Below, one piece after another: positions 50,204-59,336 of a stretch of DNA of 64,000 nucleotides. Position 1 is the first letter of the stretch, and every line of letters begins with the position of its first letter. Origin of the DNA: Hyphomicrobiales bacterium (GTDB taxonomy: Bacteria; Pseudomonadota; Alphaproteobacteria; Rhizobiales; Rhizobiaceae); NCBI GenBank assembly GCA_900471925.1, contig UCGV01000027.1, forward strand, positions 1-64,000. The letters are read 5' to 3'. The position numbers and the translations under genes are program-made. The notes under the pieces are model-generated. The model searched no databases. It was not told where the DNA came from and was given only the letters and a program-made list of their open reading frames with translations.

Positions 50204-52276
50204 AGCCTGCCTGAGCTGCCGACAGTAGATCAACGCCTCGGCCTCGTGCTGCGGCATGGGCCTGCCGAGAAGATAGCCCTGCACTTCGCTGAAGCCCTCG
50301 GCCCGCAGTTTCTGGAGCTGTTCCTCGGTCTCGATACCCTCGGCCAGCGTAACGGCGTTGAAGCCGGAGCCTATGCCGGCAACGGCCCGCACGATGGCAA
50401 GATTGCCCGGATCGGTCTCGATGCCGGATACGAAGCTCCGATCGAGCTTGATCTTGTCGAAGGTGAACGCGCGCAGATAACTGAGCGATGAATAGCCCGT
50501 CCCGAAATCGTCGATTGCGATACGCACACCGAGCTCCTTCAGCGCCCGCAGCAGCGGCAGGCTCTGGACCACATCCGCAAGAAATACGGATTCGGTGATC
50601 TCGATCTCCAGCCGTTCCGGGCGCAGGCCAGCTTCATCGAGCGCGCCGACGACGCTGGAGAGCAGGCTTGCGTGACGAAACTGGCTGACGGAAAGATTGA
50701 CGGCGATTTTCAGATGTTTCGGCCAGGCCGCCGCAGCGCGGCACGCCTCCCGCAGCACCCAGTCTCCGATCGGAACGATAAGCCCCGTCTCCTCCGCCAG
50801 TGGAATGAATTCCATCGGTGCCACCAGGCCACGCACCGGATGACGCCAGCGGATCAGCGCTTCGAAACCGCCGATACCGTCATTTTCCAGCTGGACGATG
50901 GGCTGGTAGTAAAGCTCGAATTGTCCGTGTTCGAGCGCATCACGCAATTCGCCGGTCAAATGGTGCCGACGTTCGGCCTCCAGCCGCATCGCCGGCTCAT
51001 AGAAACGATAGGTCGAGCGGCCGCTTTCCTTTGCGGCATAGAGCGCGAGGTCGGCATGGCGCATCAGCACGTCGGCTTCGCCCGCATCGACAGGGGCGAG
51101 AGCAATACCGATGCTGCAAGTGACATGTTCGCGCGTACCGTCGAGATCAAAAGCCCGGGCGAGCGACTTGAGAAGCAGATCGGCAAAACGCTCAGCCCTG
51201 TCAGCCTCGACGAGCTGCAGCACCACAGCGAATTCGTCGCCGCCGAGACGCGCCACGAGGTCGCCCTCATTGGCAAGCGCCAGCAGACGCTCGGCCACCT
51301 GGCAGAGAAGCGCATCGCCGGCGGCATGGCCCTTGCTGTCGTTGATGGTCTTGAAGTGGTCCACGTCGATGTAGAGTAGCGCCACCGGCTTTTCGATGGA
51401 GGCAGTAATCGCCTGCTTGCGGATATGCTTGGAAAAGGCCGCGCGGTTCGGCAGGCTCGTCAGCGAGTCATGCATGGCAAGATGCGCGAGCTTGGCTTCG
51501 ACCGCACGTTCTTCCGTCACATCATGCGAAATGCCGAGCAGGTAACGTGGTTCCTTTCCTTCGGGCGCCGGCAGGGCGCGCTTGACGGTGCGAAGAATCC
51601 GCTTGCCACCGTCGGCCCGTGCCATCGTCTCCTCGAAACTGATCGTTGCCCCGGCAACGAATGCCTCACGGTCCTGCTCACGGAAGATCGTGGTCTGTTC
51701 GGCGGGGAAAAAGTCCCGATCCACCCGTCCGACCACGTCGCCGGCATGGAAACCCATGATTTCGCCGCAGGCTTCGTTGAGCAGGATATAGCGGCCGTCC
51801 TCTTCCATGTCTTTCACGAAGACACCGACCGGCAGGTTATCGACAATGCTGTCCAGCAGCGAACGCGTATCGGTGATCTGGCGCTGGGCGGCATTCACTT
51901 CCGTGCGGTCCTGCACGATCGCCAGGATCGCAGCCTTCCCCTCGAAATGCACTTCCCGGCCGTAAGTCAGAACCTCGATGGCCTCACCATCGGCCTTCAG
52001 ATGCGTCCAGCGCTCGGCCTTCTCCATATCCGTGCGGTCATGAACGGCGCTGAGCATCCGCTCCCGCTCCACGGCAGGGCGGATATCGAGCACGGTCATG
52101 CGCTGATAGTCTTCAGCGCTATAGCCGTAGAGCATGAGCGCCGCGTCATTGACGCTCAGGAAACGCAGCGTGTCCGGATCATAGACCCACATGGGAGACG
52201 GATGCGTCGCAAACAGCGAGCGAAAATCATCATTCAGAGCTTCGGAATGTCCGGACATCTTCTGAAAGGAGGCCAT
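50195..52276 (-). CDS. PAS-PAS-GGDEF-EAL c-di-GMP protein
   Basis: 693-residue soluble protein. Two PAS domains (about 15-130: FATHPSPMWVYDPDTLRFLSVND; about 140-265: IVDNLPVGVFVKDMEEDGRYILLNEA) are followed by GGDEF (about 270-430, intact RLGGDEFA, no RxxD inhibitory site: NEGD) and EAL (about 440-685, intact FEALIRW, EITES, DDFGTGYSS). No membrane helix, so it senses a cytoplasmic signal. ATG 52276 lacks a clear ribosome binding site; ATG 52258 is an alternative. Confidence 0.9.
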   Translation of the reverse strand: MASFQKMSGHSEALNDDFRSLFATHPSPMWVYDPDTLRFLSVNDAALMLYGYSAEDYQRMTVLDIRPAVERERMLSAVHDRTDMEKAERWTHLKADGEAIEVLTYGREVHFEGKAAILAIVQDRTEVNAAQRQITDTRSLLDSIVDNLPVGVFVKDMEEDGRYILLNEACGEIMGFHAGDVVGRVDRDFFPAEQTTIFREQDREAFVAGATISFEETMARADGGKRILRTVKRALPAPEGKEPRYLLGISHDVTEERAVEAKLAHLAMHDSLTSLPNRAAFSKHIRKQAITASIEKPVALLYIDVDHFKTINDSKGHAAGDALLCQVAERLLALANEGDLVARLGGDEFAVVLQLVEADRAERFADLLLKSLARAFDLDGTREHVTCSIGIALAPVDAGEADVLMRHADLALYAAKESGRSTYRFYEPAMRLEAERRHHLTGELRDALEHGQFELYYQPIVQLENDGIGGFEALIRWRHPVRGLVAPMEFIPLAEETGLIVPIGDWVLREACRAAAAWPKHLKIAVNLSVSQFRHASLLSSVVGALDEAGLRPERLEIEITESVFLADVVQSLPLLRALKELGVRIAIDDFGTGYSSLSYLRAFTFDKIKLDRSFVSGIETDPGNLAIVRAVAGIGSGFNAVTLAEGIETEEQLQKLRAEGFSEVQGYLLGRPMPQHEAEALIYCRQLRQASA

Positions 52277-52485
52277 CGAGAGAATTCACGCGAAATTGGG
52301 ACCAGCAATCCTATTGGTATAACCGGGAAAGCTAAATAAAATCAGAATCATAGATGGCCTAAACTTTAGGCGAACGCCCGCAAAATAAGCAGTAAAAGTT
52401 TTCAAATCGTCATCGGCGCGGCATGGTTGAGAATACTTTTGGTAAGGCCTGGCTCGCTACCCGGACATGCCCCAAACAGCCGGAT

Positions 52486-52510
52486 GGAACCAATTGATCG
52501 CCAGAGAGTT
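52486..52510 (+). promoter_or_regulatory. EcfG/RpoE2-type promoter
   Basis: GGAAC (52486-52490), 17 bases, then GTT (52508-52510), i.e. GGAAC-N18-TT, 41 bases before ATG 52552. Confidence 0.6.
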
Positions 52511-52551
52511 ATGTGTGCTTGAAAATACCACACGTCGACAGGGAGGCGATG

Positions 52552-52767
52552 ATGGACGCATCTGTTCTGAAAGATCATGACAAGATCCGCGAATGGATCG
52601 AGGCTCGCGGCGGTCATCCGGCGCGGATGAAAAGTGGCACGGTCGGTGTCGACTTTGGCAGGCCCATGAGCCCCCTCGAAAACATTTCCTGGGACGAGTT
52701 CTTCAAAGTCATTGATGAAAGCAGGGAAACATTCCTGCATCACGACAGCAAGTCGAGCCGTCACTGA
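52552..52767 (+). CDS. Small hypothetical protein, 71 aa
   Basis: Soluble acidic protein: DASVLKDHDKIREWIEARGGHPARMKSGTVGVDFG, then SPLENISWDEFFKVIDESRETFLH. The layout resembles short rhizobial proteins of unknown role that carry an IREWIEARGGxPA motif. The start has GGGAGG 5 bases before the second of two adjacent ATGs (52549, 52552). It is under an EcfG-type promoter and followed by a strong terminator, so it is a probable stress gene. Confidence 0.72.
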   Translation: MDASVLKDHDKIREWIEARGGHPARMKSGTVGVDFGRPMSPLENISWDEFFKVIDESRETFLHHDSKSSRH

Positions 52768-52801
52768 ACGCAACGGCTGCGCACAGGCCTGCGACCATAT
52801 A

Positions 52802-52833
52802 AAAAACCGGCGCGGAGGACCGCGCCGGTTTTT
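52802..52833. terminator. Bidirectional terminator (small stress gene / serA)
   Basis: AAAAACCGGCGCG pairs with CGCGCCGGTTTTT around GAGGAC, with A and U runs on both sides. It serves the gene at 52552 and serA. Confidence 0.92.
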
Positions 52834-52857
52834 CATGTCTTTCCCTGGGAGGAAAAC

Positions 52858-54453
52858 TCAGTCGACGTTGAAGGTGAGCGGCTTTGCCTGGCGGATCGCC
52901 GTATTGGCCGTCAGCTTGCCGAGAACGACATCATCAACCGCAGCGTCCACATAGAGCAGAGCGATAGCGTCGCCGCCCTGTTTGTCGCGGCCGAGCTGGA
53001 AGTTGGCGATGTTGACGCCAGCAGCACCGAGCGTCGTGCCGATGAAGCCGATCATGCCGGGAACGTCGGTATTGGTGATGTAGATCATGTGGCTGCCCAC
53101 GTCGGCATCGAGGTTGATACCCTTGATCTGGATGAAGCGCGGCTTGCCATCGGAGAAGACCGTACCGGCAACCGAACGCGTCATCGATTCCGTCGTGACC
53201 GTCAGCTTGATGTAGCCGTCGAAGACGCCTGACTTGTCGCGCTTGACCTCGGAAAGGATGACACCTTTTTCCTTGATCATGATCGGCGCCGAAACCATGT
53301 TCACATCGGCGACCTGCGAACGGATCAGGCCGGCGAGAACGGCCGAGGTCAGCGCCCTCGTGTTCATGCTGGCGGTGACACCGTCATAAAGGATTTCGAT
53401 TTCCTTGATCGGCTCTTCCGTGACCTGACCGACAAAGGCGCCGAGAACGTCGGCGAGCTTGATGAACGGCTTCAGGATCGGTGCTTCTTCAGCGGTGATC
53501 GACGGCATGTTGATGGCGTTCGAAACAGCACCCTTGACGAGGTAATCGGCCATCTGCTCGGCAACCTGCAGAGCGACGTTTTCCTGCGCTTCCGTGGTCG
53601 ATGCACCAAGATGCGGCGTGCAGACAACATTCGGCAAACCGAAAAGCGGGCTTTCCTTGGCAGGCTCGACTTCGAAGACGTCGAAGGCGGCACCGGCGAC
53701 ATGGCCGGACTTGATGGCATCGGCAAGGGCTGCCTCATCGACGAGACCGCCGCGGGCGCAGTTGATAATACGAACGCCGGGCTTCGTCTTGGCAAGTGCT
53801 TCCTTATTCAGAATGCCACGCGTCTTGTCCGTCATCGGCACGTGCAGCGTGATGAAATCGGCCTGGGCGAGCAGTTCGTCGAGCTCGACCTTGGTGACGC
53901 CCATTTCCTCGGCGCGCTCCTTGGAGAGGAACGGGTCATAGGCGACGACATGCATCTTCAGGCCGATGGCGCGAGCGCAGACGATGGAGCCGATATTGCC
54001 GGCGCCGATGACCCCGAGCGTCTTGCCGGTGATTTCGACGCCCATGAACTTCGACTTTTCCCACTTCCCGGCCTGCGTGGACGTGTCGGCAGCCGGAAGC
54101 TGGCGGGCAACGGCAAACATCAGGGCGATCGCATGTTCGGCCGTTGTGATCGAGTTACCGAAAGGCGTATTCATGACGATGATGCCGCGGCGCGATGCAG
54201 CCGGGATATCGACATTGTCGACGCCGATACCGGCGCGGCCGACGACCTTGAGGTTCTTGGCAGCTTCGATGATCTTCTCGGTCACCTTGGTGGCGGAGCG
54301 GATCGCAAGGCCATCATAATTGCCGATGATTTCGAACAGCTTGTCCTTGTCCTTGCCGAGCTGCGGCTGGAAATCGACTTCGACGCCGCGATCGCGAAAA
54401 ATCTGGACGGCGGTTTCCGACAGTTCGTCGGATACGAGAACGCGAGGTGCCAT
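52858..54453 (-). CDS. serA: D-3-phosphoglycerate dehydrogenase
   Basis: 531 residues, the long form. First step of serine synthesis (3-phosphoglycerate to phosphohydroxypyruvate, NAD+). Substrate/NAD domains with GKTLGVIGAGNIGSIVCARA, INCARGGLVDEAALADAI and the catalytic His region TPHLGASTTEAQENVA; then the intervening domain and C-terminal ACT domain (HMIYITNTDVPGMIGFIGTTLG). ATG 54453 has AAGGAGG 5 bases upstream; the longer frame to 54513 is not used. 84 bases downstream of serC. Confidence 0.95.
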   Translation of the reverse strand: MAPRVLVSDELSETAVQIFRDRGVEVDFQPQLGKDKDKLFEIIGNYDGLAIRSATKVTEKIIEAAKNLKVVGRAGIGVDNVDIPAASRRGIIVMNTPFGNSITTAEHAIALMFAVARQLPAADTSTQAGKWEKSKFMGVEITGKTLGVIGAGNIGSIVCARAIGLKMHVVAYDPFLSKERAEEMGVTKVELDELLAQADFITLHVPMTDKTRGILNKEALAKTKPGVRIINCARGGLVDEAALADAIKSGHVAGAAFDVFEVEPAKESPLFGLPNVVCTPHLGASTTEAQENVALQVAEQMADYLVKGAVSNAINMPSITAEEAPILKPFIKLADVLGAFVGQVTEEPIKEIEILYDGVTASMNTRALTSAVLAGLIRSQVADVNMVSAPIMIKEKGVILSEVKRDKSGVFDGYIKLTVTTESMTRSVAGTVFSDGKPRFIQIKGINLDADVGSHMIYITNTDVPGMIGFIGTTLGAAGVNIANFQLGRDKQGGDAIALLYVDAAVDDVVLGKLTANTAIRQAKPLTFNVD

Positions 54454-54537
54454 TGGGGCCTCCTTCAAAGAGTTCAGCGATAGACTTGAATTGGGAATGC
54501 TGGGCTCCGCCATAGGGCGGAGCCGGATGCGATCACA

Positions 54538-55716
54538 TCAGGCAGCGGCCTGGGAAAGCGCAGCCTTCTGCGTTTCGAAGGCCCAGGACAGCCAAGGCAT
54601 CAGCTTCTGCATGTCGGAAGTTTCAATCGTGGCACCCGCCCAGATGCGCAGTCCCGACGGAGCGTCGCGGTAAGCGCCGATGTCATAGGCGACGCCTTCC
54701 TTCTCGAGGAGAGCGACGAGACCCTTGGCGAAGTTCGCCTGGCCATCGGCATCGAGAGCAGCAATGTCCTTGTCCACGATCTTCAGGCAGATCGAGGTGT
54801 TGGATTCGATCTCCGGCTTGACGGCGAGGTTGGCGATCCACTCGTTGGCGTCAACGAAATCGGCAACCGTCTTGGCATTGGCGTCGGCGCGGGCGATCAG
54901 GCCCTTGAGACCGCCGAGTTGCTTGGCCCAGAGAAGCGCATCGATATAGTCTTCGACGCAAAGCATCGAAGGCGTGTTGATCGTCTCACCCTGGAAGATG
55001 CCTTCGATCAGCTTGCCGCCCGAGGTCAGGCGGAAGATCTTCGGCAACGGCCATGCCGGCTGGTAGGAAACCAGACGCTCGGCAGCACGTGGCGACAGGA
55101 TGAGAATGCCATGCGCACCCTCGCCGCCGAGAACCTTCTGCCAGGAGAAGGTGACGACATCGAGCTTGGCGAAATCGAGGTTCTGCGCGAAAGCGGCAGA
55201 CGTCGCATCGCAGATCGTCAGGCCCTTTCGATCGGCCGGAATGAAATCGGCGTTGGGAACGCGTACACCCGAGGTCGTGCCGTTCCAGGTGAAGACCACG
55301 TCACGGTCGAAATCGACGGTGGAAAGGTCCGGAAGTTCGCCGTAACCGGCTTCGATCTTGCGAACGTCCTTCAGCTTCAGCTGCTTCACGACGTCAGTGA
55401 CCCAGCCGGCACCGAAGCTTTCCCAGGCGACCATATCGACGCCGCGCTCACCGAGCAGCGACCAGAGCGCCATCTCGACGGCGCCGGTGTCGGAAGCCGG
55501 TACGATGCCGATGCGATAGTCCGCAGGCACTTCCAGAATTTCCCGGGTGAGATCGATCGCCTGCTTCAGCTTGGTCTTGCCGACTTTCGCACGGTGCGAA
55601 CGGCCGAGAGCCGCATCGGAAAGAGCTTCGAGCGTCCAACCAGGACGTTTCGCGCAGGGGCCAGAAGAAAAATGAGTGTTTTGCGGACGCACGTCCGGCT
55701 TTGCGGTATTTGCCAT
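54538..55716 (-). CDS. serC: Phosphoserine aminotransferase
   Basis: 392 residues. Transaminates phosphohydroxypyruvate with glutamate in serine synthesis. The PLP lysine lies in [23 protein letters not shown]; other marks are [14 protein letters not shown] at the start, [20 protein letters not shown], and [17 protein letters not shown]. It is of the alphaproteobacterial/Methanosarcina-like branch (about 390 residues). ATG 55716 follows GGAAGGG. A structured leader lies directly upstream, and serA follows in the same operon. Confidence 0.94.
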   Translation of the reverse strand: MANTAKPDVRPQNTHFSSGPCAKRPGWTLEALSDAALGRSHRAKVGKTKLKQAIDLTREILEVPADYRIGIVPASDTGAVEMALWSLLGERGVDMVAWESFGAGWVTDVVKQLKLKDVRKIEAGYGELPDLSTVDFDRDVVFTWNGTTSGVRVPNADFIPADRKGLTICDATSAAFAQNLDFAKLDVVTFSWQKVLGGEGAHGILILSPRAAERLVSYQPAWPLPKIFRLTSGGKLIEGIFQGETINTPSMLCVEDYIDALLWAKQLGGLKGLIARADANAKTVADFVDANEWIANLAVKPEIESNTSICLKIVDKDIAALDADGQANFAKGLVALLEKEGVAYDIGAYRDAPSGLRIWAGATIETSDMQKLMPWLSWAFETQKAALSQAAA

Positions 55717-55717
55717 A

Positions 55718-55770
55718 TTGCTACCCTTCCAGATAGATGGCTCCTCGTTGGGGAGGAGTGTCCCGCCGCC
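55718..55770 (-). ncRNA. serC-type leader RNA (candidate)
   Basis: On the minus strand, hairpin CTCCTC-CCCAAC-GAGGAG (55758-55741) is followed by the ribosome binding site GGAAGGG just before the serC start. The loop CCC could pair with GGG of the ribosome binding site. Position and shape fit the serC RNA motif reported upstream of serC in Rhizobiales. Confidence 0.6.
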
Positions 55771-55876
55771 GTGTTTATGGGTGAAGCCCGTCATAGTCAA
55801 GCGGCAGATGTCGTTTCTGGAGGCTGTTTTGCCGCAGCCGACATTAGGGTTCGACTTTAAAAGCGATCGGACAAAA

Positions 55877-55907
55877 CGAAAAAAGCCGCCCGATTGGGCG
55901 GCTTTCG
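55877..55907 (-). terminator. Terminator of the outer membrane protein gene
   Basis: AAAGCCGCCC-AATC-GGGCGGCTTT with a further TTT run on the minus strand. Next to it is an 18-base perfect palindrome AGGCCTGAGCTCAGGCCT (55911-55928) overlapping the stop codon. Confidence 0.88.
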
Positions 55908-55926
55908 ATCAGGCCTGAGCTCAGGC

Positions 55927-56772
55927 CTATTTATAGACCGGCTGCTGCAGCGGAATTTCCGGCGGCTCGTAAGCGACGGGCTGCGCGCAGCCGTCGAAGA
56001 GGTAACGGGCACCGACGCGAGCTTCGTGGACGTTGACGCCACGGTCGCGGCCCGGACCGCCGTTTTCGTTGTAACCGAACATGTTGCCGCCATCGATATG
56101 CAGGTAGCGGTAACCGACATCGGCCTTGACGTTGCAGGTCACGTCGATCGAAGCACCGGCCATGAGCGCGTAGCTGAAGCGCCAGCCGCCACGGCCACCA
56201 TGGGTAACCTCATCATCGCAACCGCTGCCATCGTCGGCGCAGGCGACGTTGTGGAGATCCTTCCACTTGACGTAGGAGCCACCAATACCGGCGCCGACGT
56301 ACGGCGTGAAGTAGGCATAGGTGCCGAGATCAACGTAAGCATTGGCGAGCAGCGTGTAGGCCGTCATCGATGATACGTCGGTCGAGGTGCACGAGTCGAC
56401 GCAGGCGCCGAAGGCAGCGCCACCACCGACTGTCGAACCGCGGAAATCAGACTTGGTAAGATAATCGAAGGTCAGATCGGTGCGCAGATAGCTGTTGATC
56501 TGGTAGCCGACACCGCCGCCGATGGTCCAGGCATCATCGAGATCGGCACGGTCGAAACTGGCTTCGAGATCGTTGCTGCCCTGGAAGAACTTCGCGCCGC
56601 GCAGATCGGTGAAGGCATAGCCCACATCACCGCGCAGATACCAGCCGCTCGAGGCGCTGACGGCAACTTCTGGCGGCTGTTCAGGAATGGGTTCGGCAGG
56701 AGCAAGATCGGCAGAATAGGCATTCGACGCGATCAACAGCGCGGCGAAGATACCGGATAAGGTTCTTTTCAT
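55927..56772 (-). CDS. Outer membrane beta-barrel protein (Omp31/porin-like)
   Basis: 281 residues. The signal peptide MKRTLSGIFAALLIASNAYS is followed by a Pro-rich spacer and an 8-stranded-barrel pattern of alternating aromatic/Gly segments (SGWYLRGDVGYAFTDLRG; WTIGGGVGYQINSYLRTDLTFDYLTKSDF; YFTPYVGAGIGGSYVKW; VGYRYLHIDGG; EARVGARYLFDG). Four cysteines in extracellular loops may form disulfides. Similar to rhizobial and Brucella Omp31/RopB-like proteins. GGAG lies 7 bases before the ATG. A CtrA-like site lies upstream. Confidence 0.85.
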   Translation of the reverse strand: MKRTLSGIFAALLIASNAYSADLAPAEPIPEQPPEVAVSASSGWYLRGDVGYAFTDLRGAKFFQGSNDLEASFDRADLDDAWTIGGGVGYQINSYLRTDLTFDYLTKSDFRGSTVGGGAAFGACVDSCTSTDVSSMTAYTLLANAYVDLGTYAYFTPYVGAGIGGSYVKWKDLHNVACADDGSGCDDEVTHGGRGGWRFSYALMAGASIDVTCNVKADVGYRYLHIDGGNMFGYNENGGPGRDRGVNVHEARVGARYLFDGCAQPVAYEPPEIPLQQPVYK

Positions 56773-56853
56773 GGATTCACTCCAGTCGGTTGCGTCGGCG
56801 CGCTGCAGGCCGCCAAAACGGATACGCTTTTTATGGATAATGAATCGGAAACG

Positions 56854-56868
56854 TTAAAAGCTGCTTAA
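56854..56868. promoter_or_regulatory. Candidate CtrA binding site
   Basis: TTAA-AAGCTGC-TTAA (then C), i.e. TTAA-N7-TTAAC, the full CtrA consensus, 82 bases upstream of the outer membrane protein ATG. One such match in 64 kb could be chance. Confidence 0.4.
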
Positions 56869-57067
56869 CCATAAGAAGTAATTTGAATATTCGCGCCCGA
56901 CCACGTTCCCGAAGACTAAACATGTCTCATTCGCCCGTTCGACTTGCCGAATAGCAGATGAAGCAACGCCTGGACTGTCATGTTGGCGGCAGCGGTGTCG
57001 AACGGCATGTCCTTTCGGTATCGAAGCGCTTATGACGTCAATGGATTTTCCGATCGGGGATGAGCGC

Positions 57068-57682
57068 ATGCAGAACAGCAACAGACAGGCCGCCGACAAT
57101 ATAGCCGATCTCTACGAACGGCACGCCGCGGTCTGGGATACGAGCCGCGGCAAAACCCTTTTCGAACGGAGCTGGCTGGATCGCTTCACAGCCCTCCTCC
57201 CACAGGGAGGCACAATCCTCGACATCGGCTGCGGCTCAGGCGAACCACTGGCACGTCATTTTATTGAGAGCGGTTACGCGGTGACCGGCATCGATTCCTC
57301 GACCAGTCTGATCGCTATGTGCCGAACACGCTTTCCTAATTCGGACTGGCAGGTTGCGGATATGCGCAGCCTCTCGCTCGGCAAGCGCTTCGACGGGCTG
57401 ATTGCCTGGGACAGCTTCTTCCATCTGACCTTTGAAGATCAGCGGCGCATGTTTGCCCTGTTTCAGGCCCAGGCCAGGCCGGGCACCGCTCTGATGTTCA
57501 CCAGTGGCCCGGCACACGGCGAAGCCATGGGCGTCTTTGTCGGTGAACCGCTCTATCACAGCAGCCTCAGTCCCGATGAATATCGCGCGCTATTGCAGGA
57601 GCACGGTTTCGCGGTTATCGCCCACAAGGCAGAGGATCCTGCCTGCGGTAATCACACGGTCTGGCTCGCCCGGTACCAATAG
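57068..57682 (+). CDS. Class I SAM-dependent methyltransferase
   Basis: 204 residues. Motif I GGTILDIGCGSGEPLARHFIESGYAVTGIDSS, then WQVADMRSLSLGKRFDGLIAWDSFFHL (motif II/post-II region). Soluble; substrate unknown. ATG 57068 follows GGGGATGAG; ATG 57032 would add 12 residues. Stands alone between the outer membrane protein gene and a bidirectional terminator. Confidence 0.88.
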   Translation: MQNSNRQAADNIADLYERHAAVWDTSRGKTLFERSWLDRFTALLPQGGTILDIGCGSGEPLARHFIESGYAVTGIDSSTSLIAMCRTRFPNSDWQVADMRSLSLGKRFDGLIAWDSFFHLTFEDQRRMFALFQAQARPGTALMFTSGPAHGEAMGVFVGEPLYHSSLSPDEYRALLQEHGFAVIAHKAEDPACGNHTVWLARYQ

Positions 57683-57690
57683 ATGATGCA

Positions 57691-57722
57691 ATAAAAAAGC
57701 CGGCGCAAAGGCCGGCTTTCAT
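57691..57722. terminator. Bidirectional terminator (methyltransferase / glmM)
   Basis: AAAAAAGCCGGC-GCAAAG-GCCGGCTTT followed by CATCTTTTC. Lies between convergent genes. Confidence 0.88.
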
Positions 57723-57739
57723 CTTTTCTTACGGCGCCT

Positions 57740-59092
57740 TCAAGCGGCACTGCGTACGCTGGAAATCGTGCCGATCAGATCGTTGACGATGCGCTCGATC
57801 TGCGCGCGATCGTCCCCTTCCGCCATGACGCGGATCAGCGGTTCGGTGCCGGACGGACGGATCACGAGGCGACCGTTCTTGGAGAGTTCGGCCTCCGCAT
57901 CGGCAATTGCCTTGACCACGTGCATATCTTCCAGCGGCTTGCCGCCGGTAATGCGCACATTACGCAGAAGCTGCGGTACCGGCTCGAAGCGGCGGCAGAT
58001 TTCGCTCACCGTCTTGCCCGTGCGCTTCACAGCGGCCAGGATCTGCAGGGCGGCAACGAGGCCGTCGCCGGTCGTGCCATAGTCCGAAAGCACGATATGA
58101 CCGGACTGCTCGCCGCCGACATTGTAGTTATGCTGGCGCATGTGCTCGACGACATAGCGGTCGCCGACCTTCGTGCGGGCAAGACCGAGGCCCTTGTCTT
58201 CGAGAAAACGCTCAAGACCGAGATTGGACATCACGGTGGCGACGATACCGTTGCCGCGCAGCTGCTGGCTCTCGGCCCAGCTTTCGGCAATCACCGCCAT
58301 CAACTGGTCGCCATCGACGATCGAGCCGTTTTCATCGACGATGATGACGCGGTCTGCATCGCCATCGAGCGCGATGCCGATATCGGCCCGCACTTCGTCA
58401 ACCTTCTTCTGCAACGCGACCGGGCTCGTGGATCCGCAATTGAGATTGATATTCGTGCCGTTCGGTTCGTTGCCGATCGTCACCACGTCGGCGCCGAGTT
58501 CCCAGAGAACGGCGGGCGCGACCTTGTAGGCGGCGCCATTGGCGCAATCGATGGCGATCCTCAGGCCCTGCAGGGTCACGTCGCGAGGCAGCGTGCGCTT
58601 GGCATGTTCGATATAACGGTCATGCACACCGTCGATACGCTTGGCGCGACCGATATCGTCGGACTTGGCAAGCTGCGAGTTGAGATCCCGCTCAAGCAGA
58701 TCCTCGATCTCGCCTTCGATATCGTCCGACAGCTTGTATCCATCGGGGCCGAACAGCTTGATGCCATTGTCTTCGTAAGGATTATGCGACGCGGAGATCA
58801 TGACGCCGATATCGCAACGAAGCGAGCGCGTCAGCATCGCGACAGCCGGTGTCGGGATCGGGCCGAGAACGAAAGCATCGATGCCCGCGGCCGTAAAACC
58901 CGCCACCATGGCATTCTCGAGCATGTAGCCGGAGAGGCGCGTATCCTTGCCGATGACGACCCGGTGGCGGTGATTGCCGCGCCGGAAGATCGTACCGACC
59001 GCAATGCCGACCCGCATTGCAAGGTCCGGCGTCATGGGGAAGATGTTGGATTGGCCTCGGATGCCGTCCGTCCCGAAATAGCGTCTTTTCAT
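57740..59092 (-). CDS. glmM: Phosphoglucosamine mutase
   Basis: 450 residues. Converts glucosamine-6-P to glucosamine-1-P for UDP-GlcNAc, peptidoglycan and LPS. The active-site phosphoserine loop is [20 protein letters not shown], metal loop [17 protein letters not shown], sugar loop [19 protein letters not shown] and C-terminal phosphate loop [22 protein letters not shown] 59092 ([15 protein letters not shown]) has AGGAG upstream. The gene follows ftsH, as in many alphaproteobacteria, but a terminator separates them. Confidence 0.96.
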   Translation of the reverse strand: MKRRYFGTDGIRGQSNIFPMTPDLAMRVGIAVGTIFRRGNHRHRVVIGKDTRLSGYMLENAMVAGFTAAGIDAFVLGPIPTPAVAMLTRSLRCDIGVMISASHNPYEDNGIKLFGPDGYKLSDDIEGEIEDLLERDLNSQLAKSDDIGRAKRIDGVHDRYIEHAKRTLPRDVTLQGLRIAIDCANGAAYKVAPAVLWELGADVVTIGNEPNGTNINLNCGSTSPVALQKKVDEVRADIGIALDGDADRVIIVDENGSIVDGDQLMAVIAESWAESQQLRGNGIVATVMSNLGLERFLEDKGLGLARTKVGDRYVVEHMRQHNYNVGGEQSGHIVLSDYGTTGDGLVAALQILAAVKRTGKTVSEICRRFEPVPQLLRNVRITGGKPLEDMHVVKAIADAEAELSKNGRLVIRPSGTEPLIRVMAEGDDRAQIERIVNDLIGTISSVRSAA

Positions 59093-59280
59093 ATGCACTC
59101 CTGCGCTGTCCGCGCGCCGTAGAAGCTTATGCATTCCTCAAGCAAGAATTCGGTTTCAAAAATGAAGGCTGCGCCCGAAACCTTGATTCAGACTTGTCAT
59201 TAGTCAGCGGAATGCCACAAAACCGCAGAACCGGCACGTAAATTACCAAGAAAACCGATTATATCCTGTTACTAATATTA

Positions 59281-59315
59281 AAGGGGCCGGATTCCCTGTG
59301 GAAATCCGGCCCCTT
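59281..59315 (-). terminator. Terminator of ftsH
   Basis: AAGGGGCCGGATT pairs perfectly with AATCCGGCCCCTT (13 bp, 9-base loop). On the minus strand it is followed by TAATATTA. 22 bases after the ftsH stop. Confidence 0.85.
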
Positions 59316-59336
59316 AGGCAAACTTCAGCTTAAAAT

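Noticed and set aside
56854-57099. 81-codon minus-strand frame in the gap before the methyltransferase gene
   Set aside because: No ribosome binding site, overlaps the methyltransferase start, and composition is unlike neighbouring genes.
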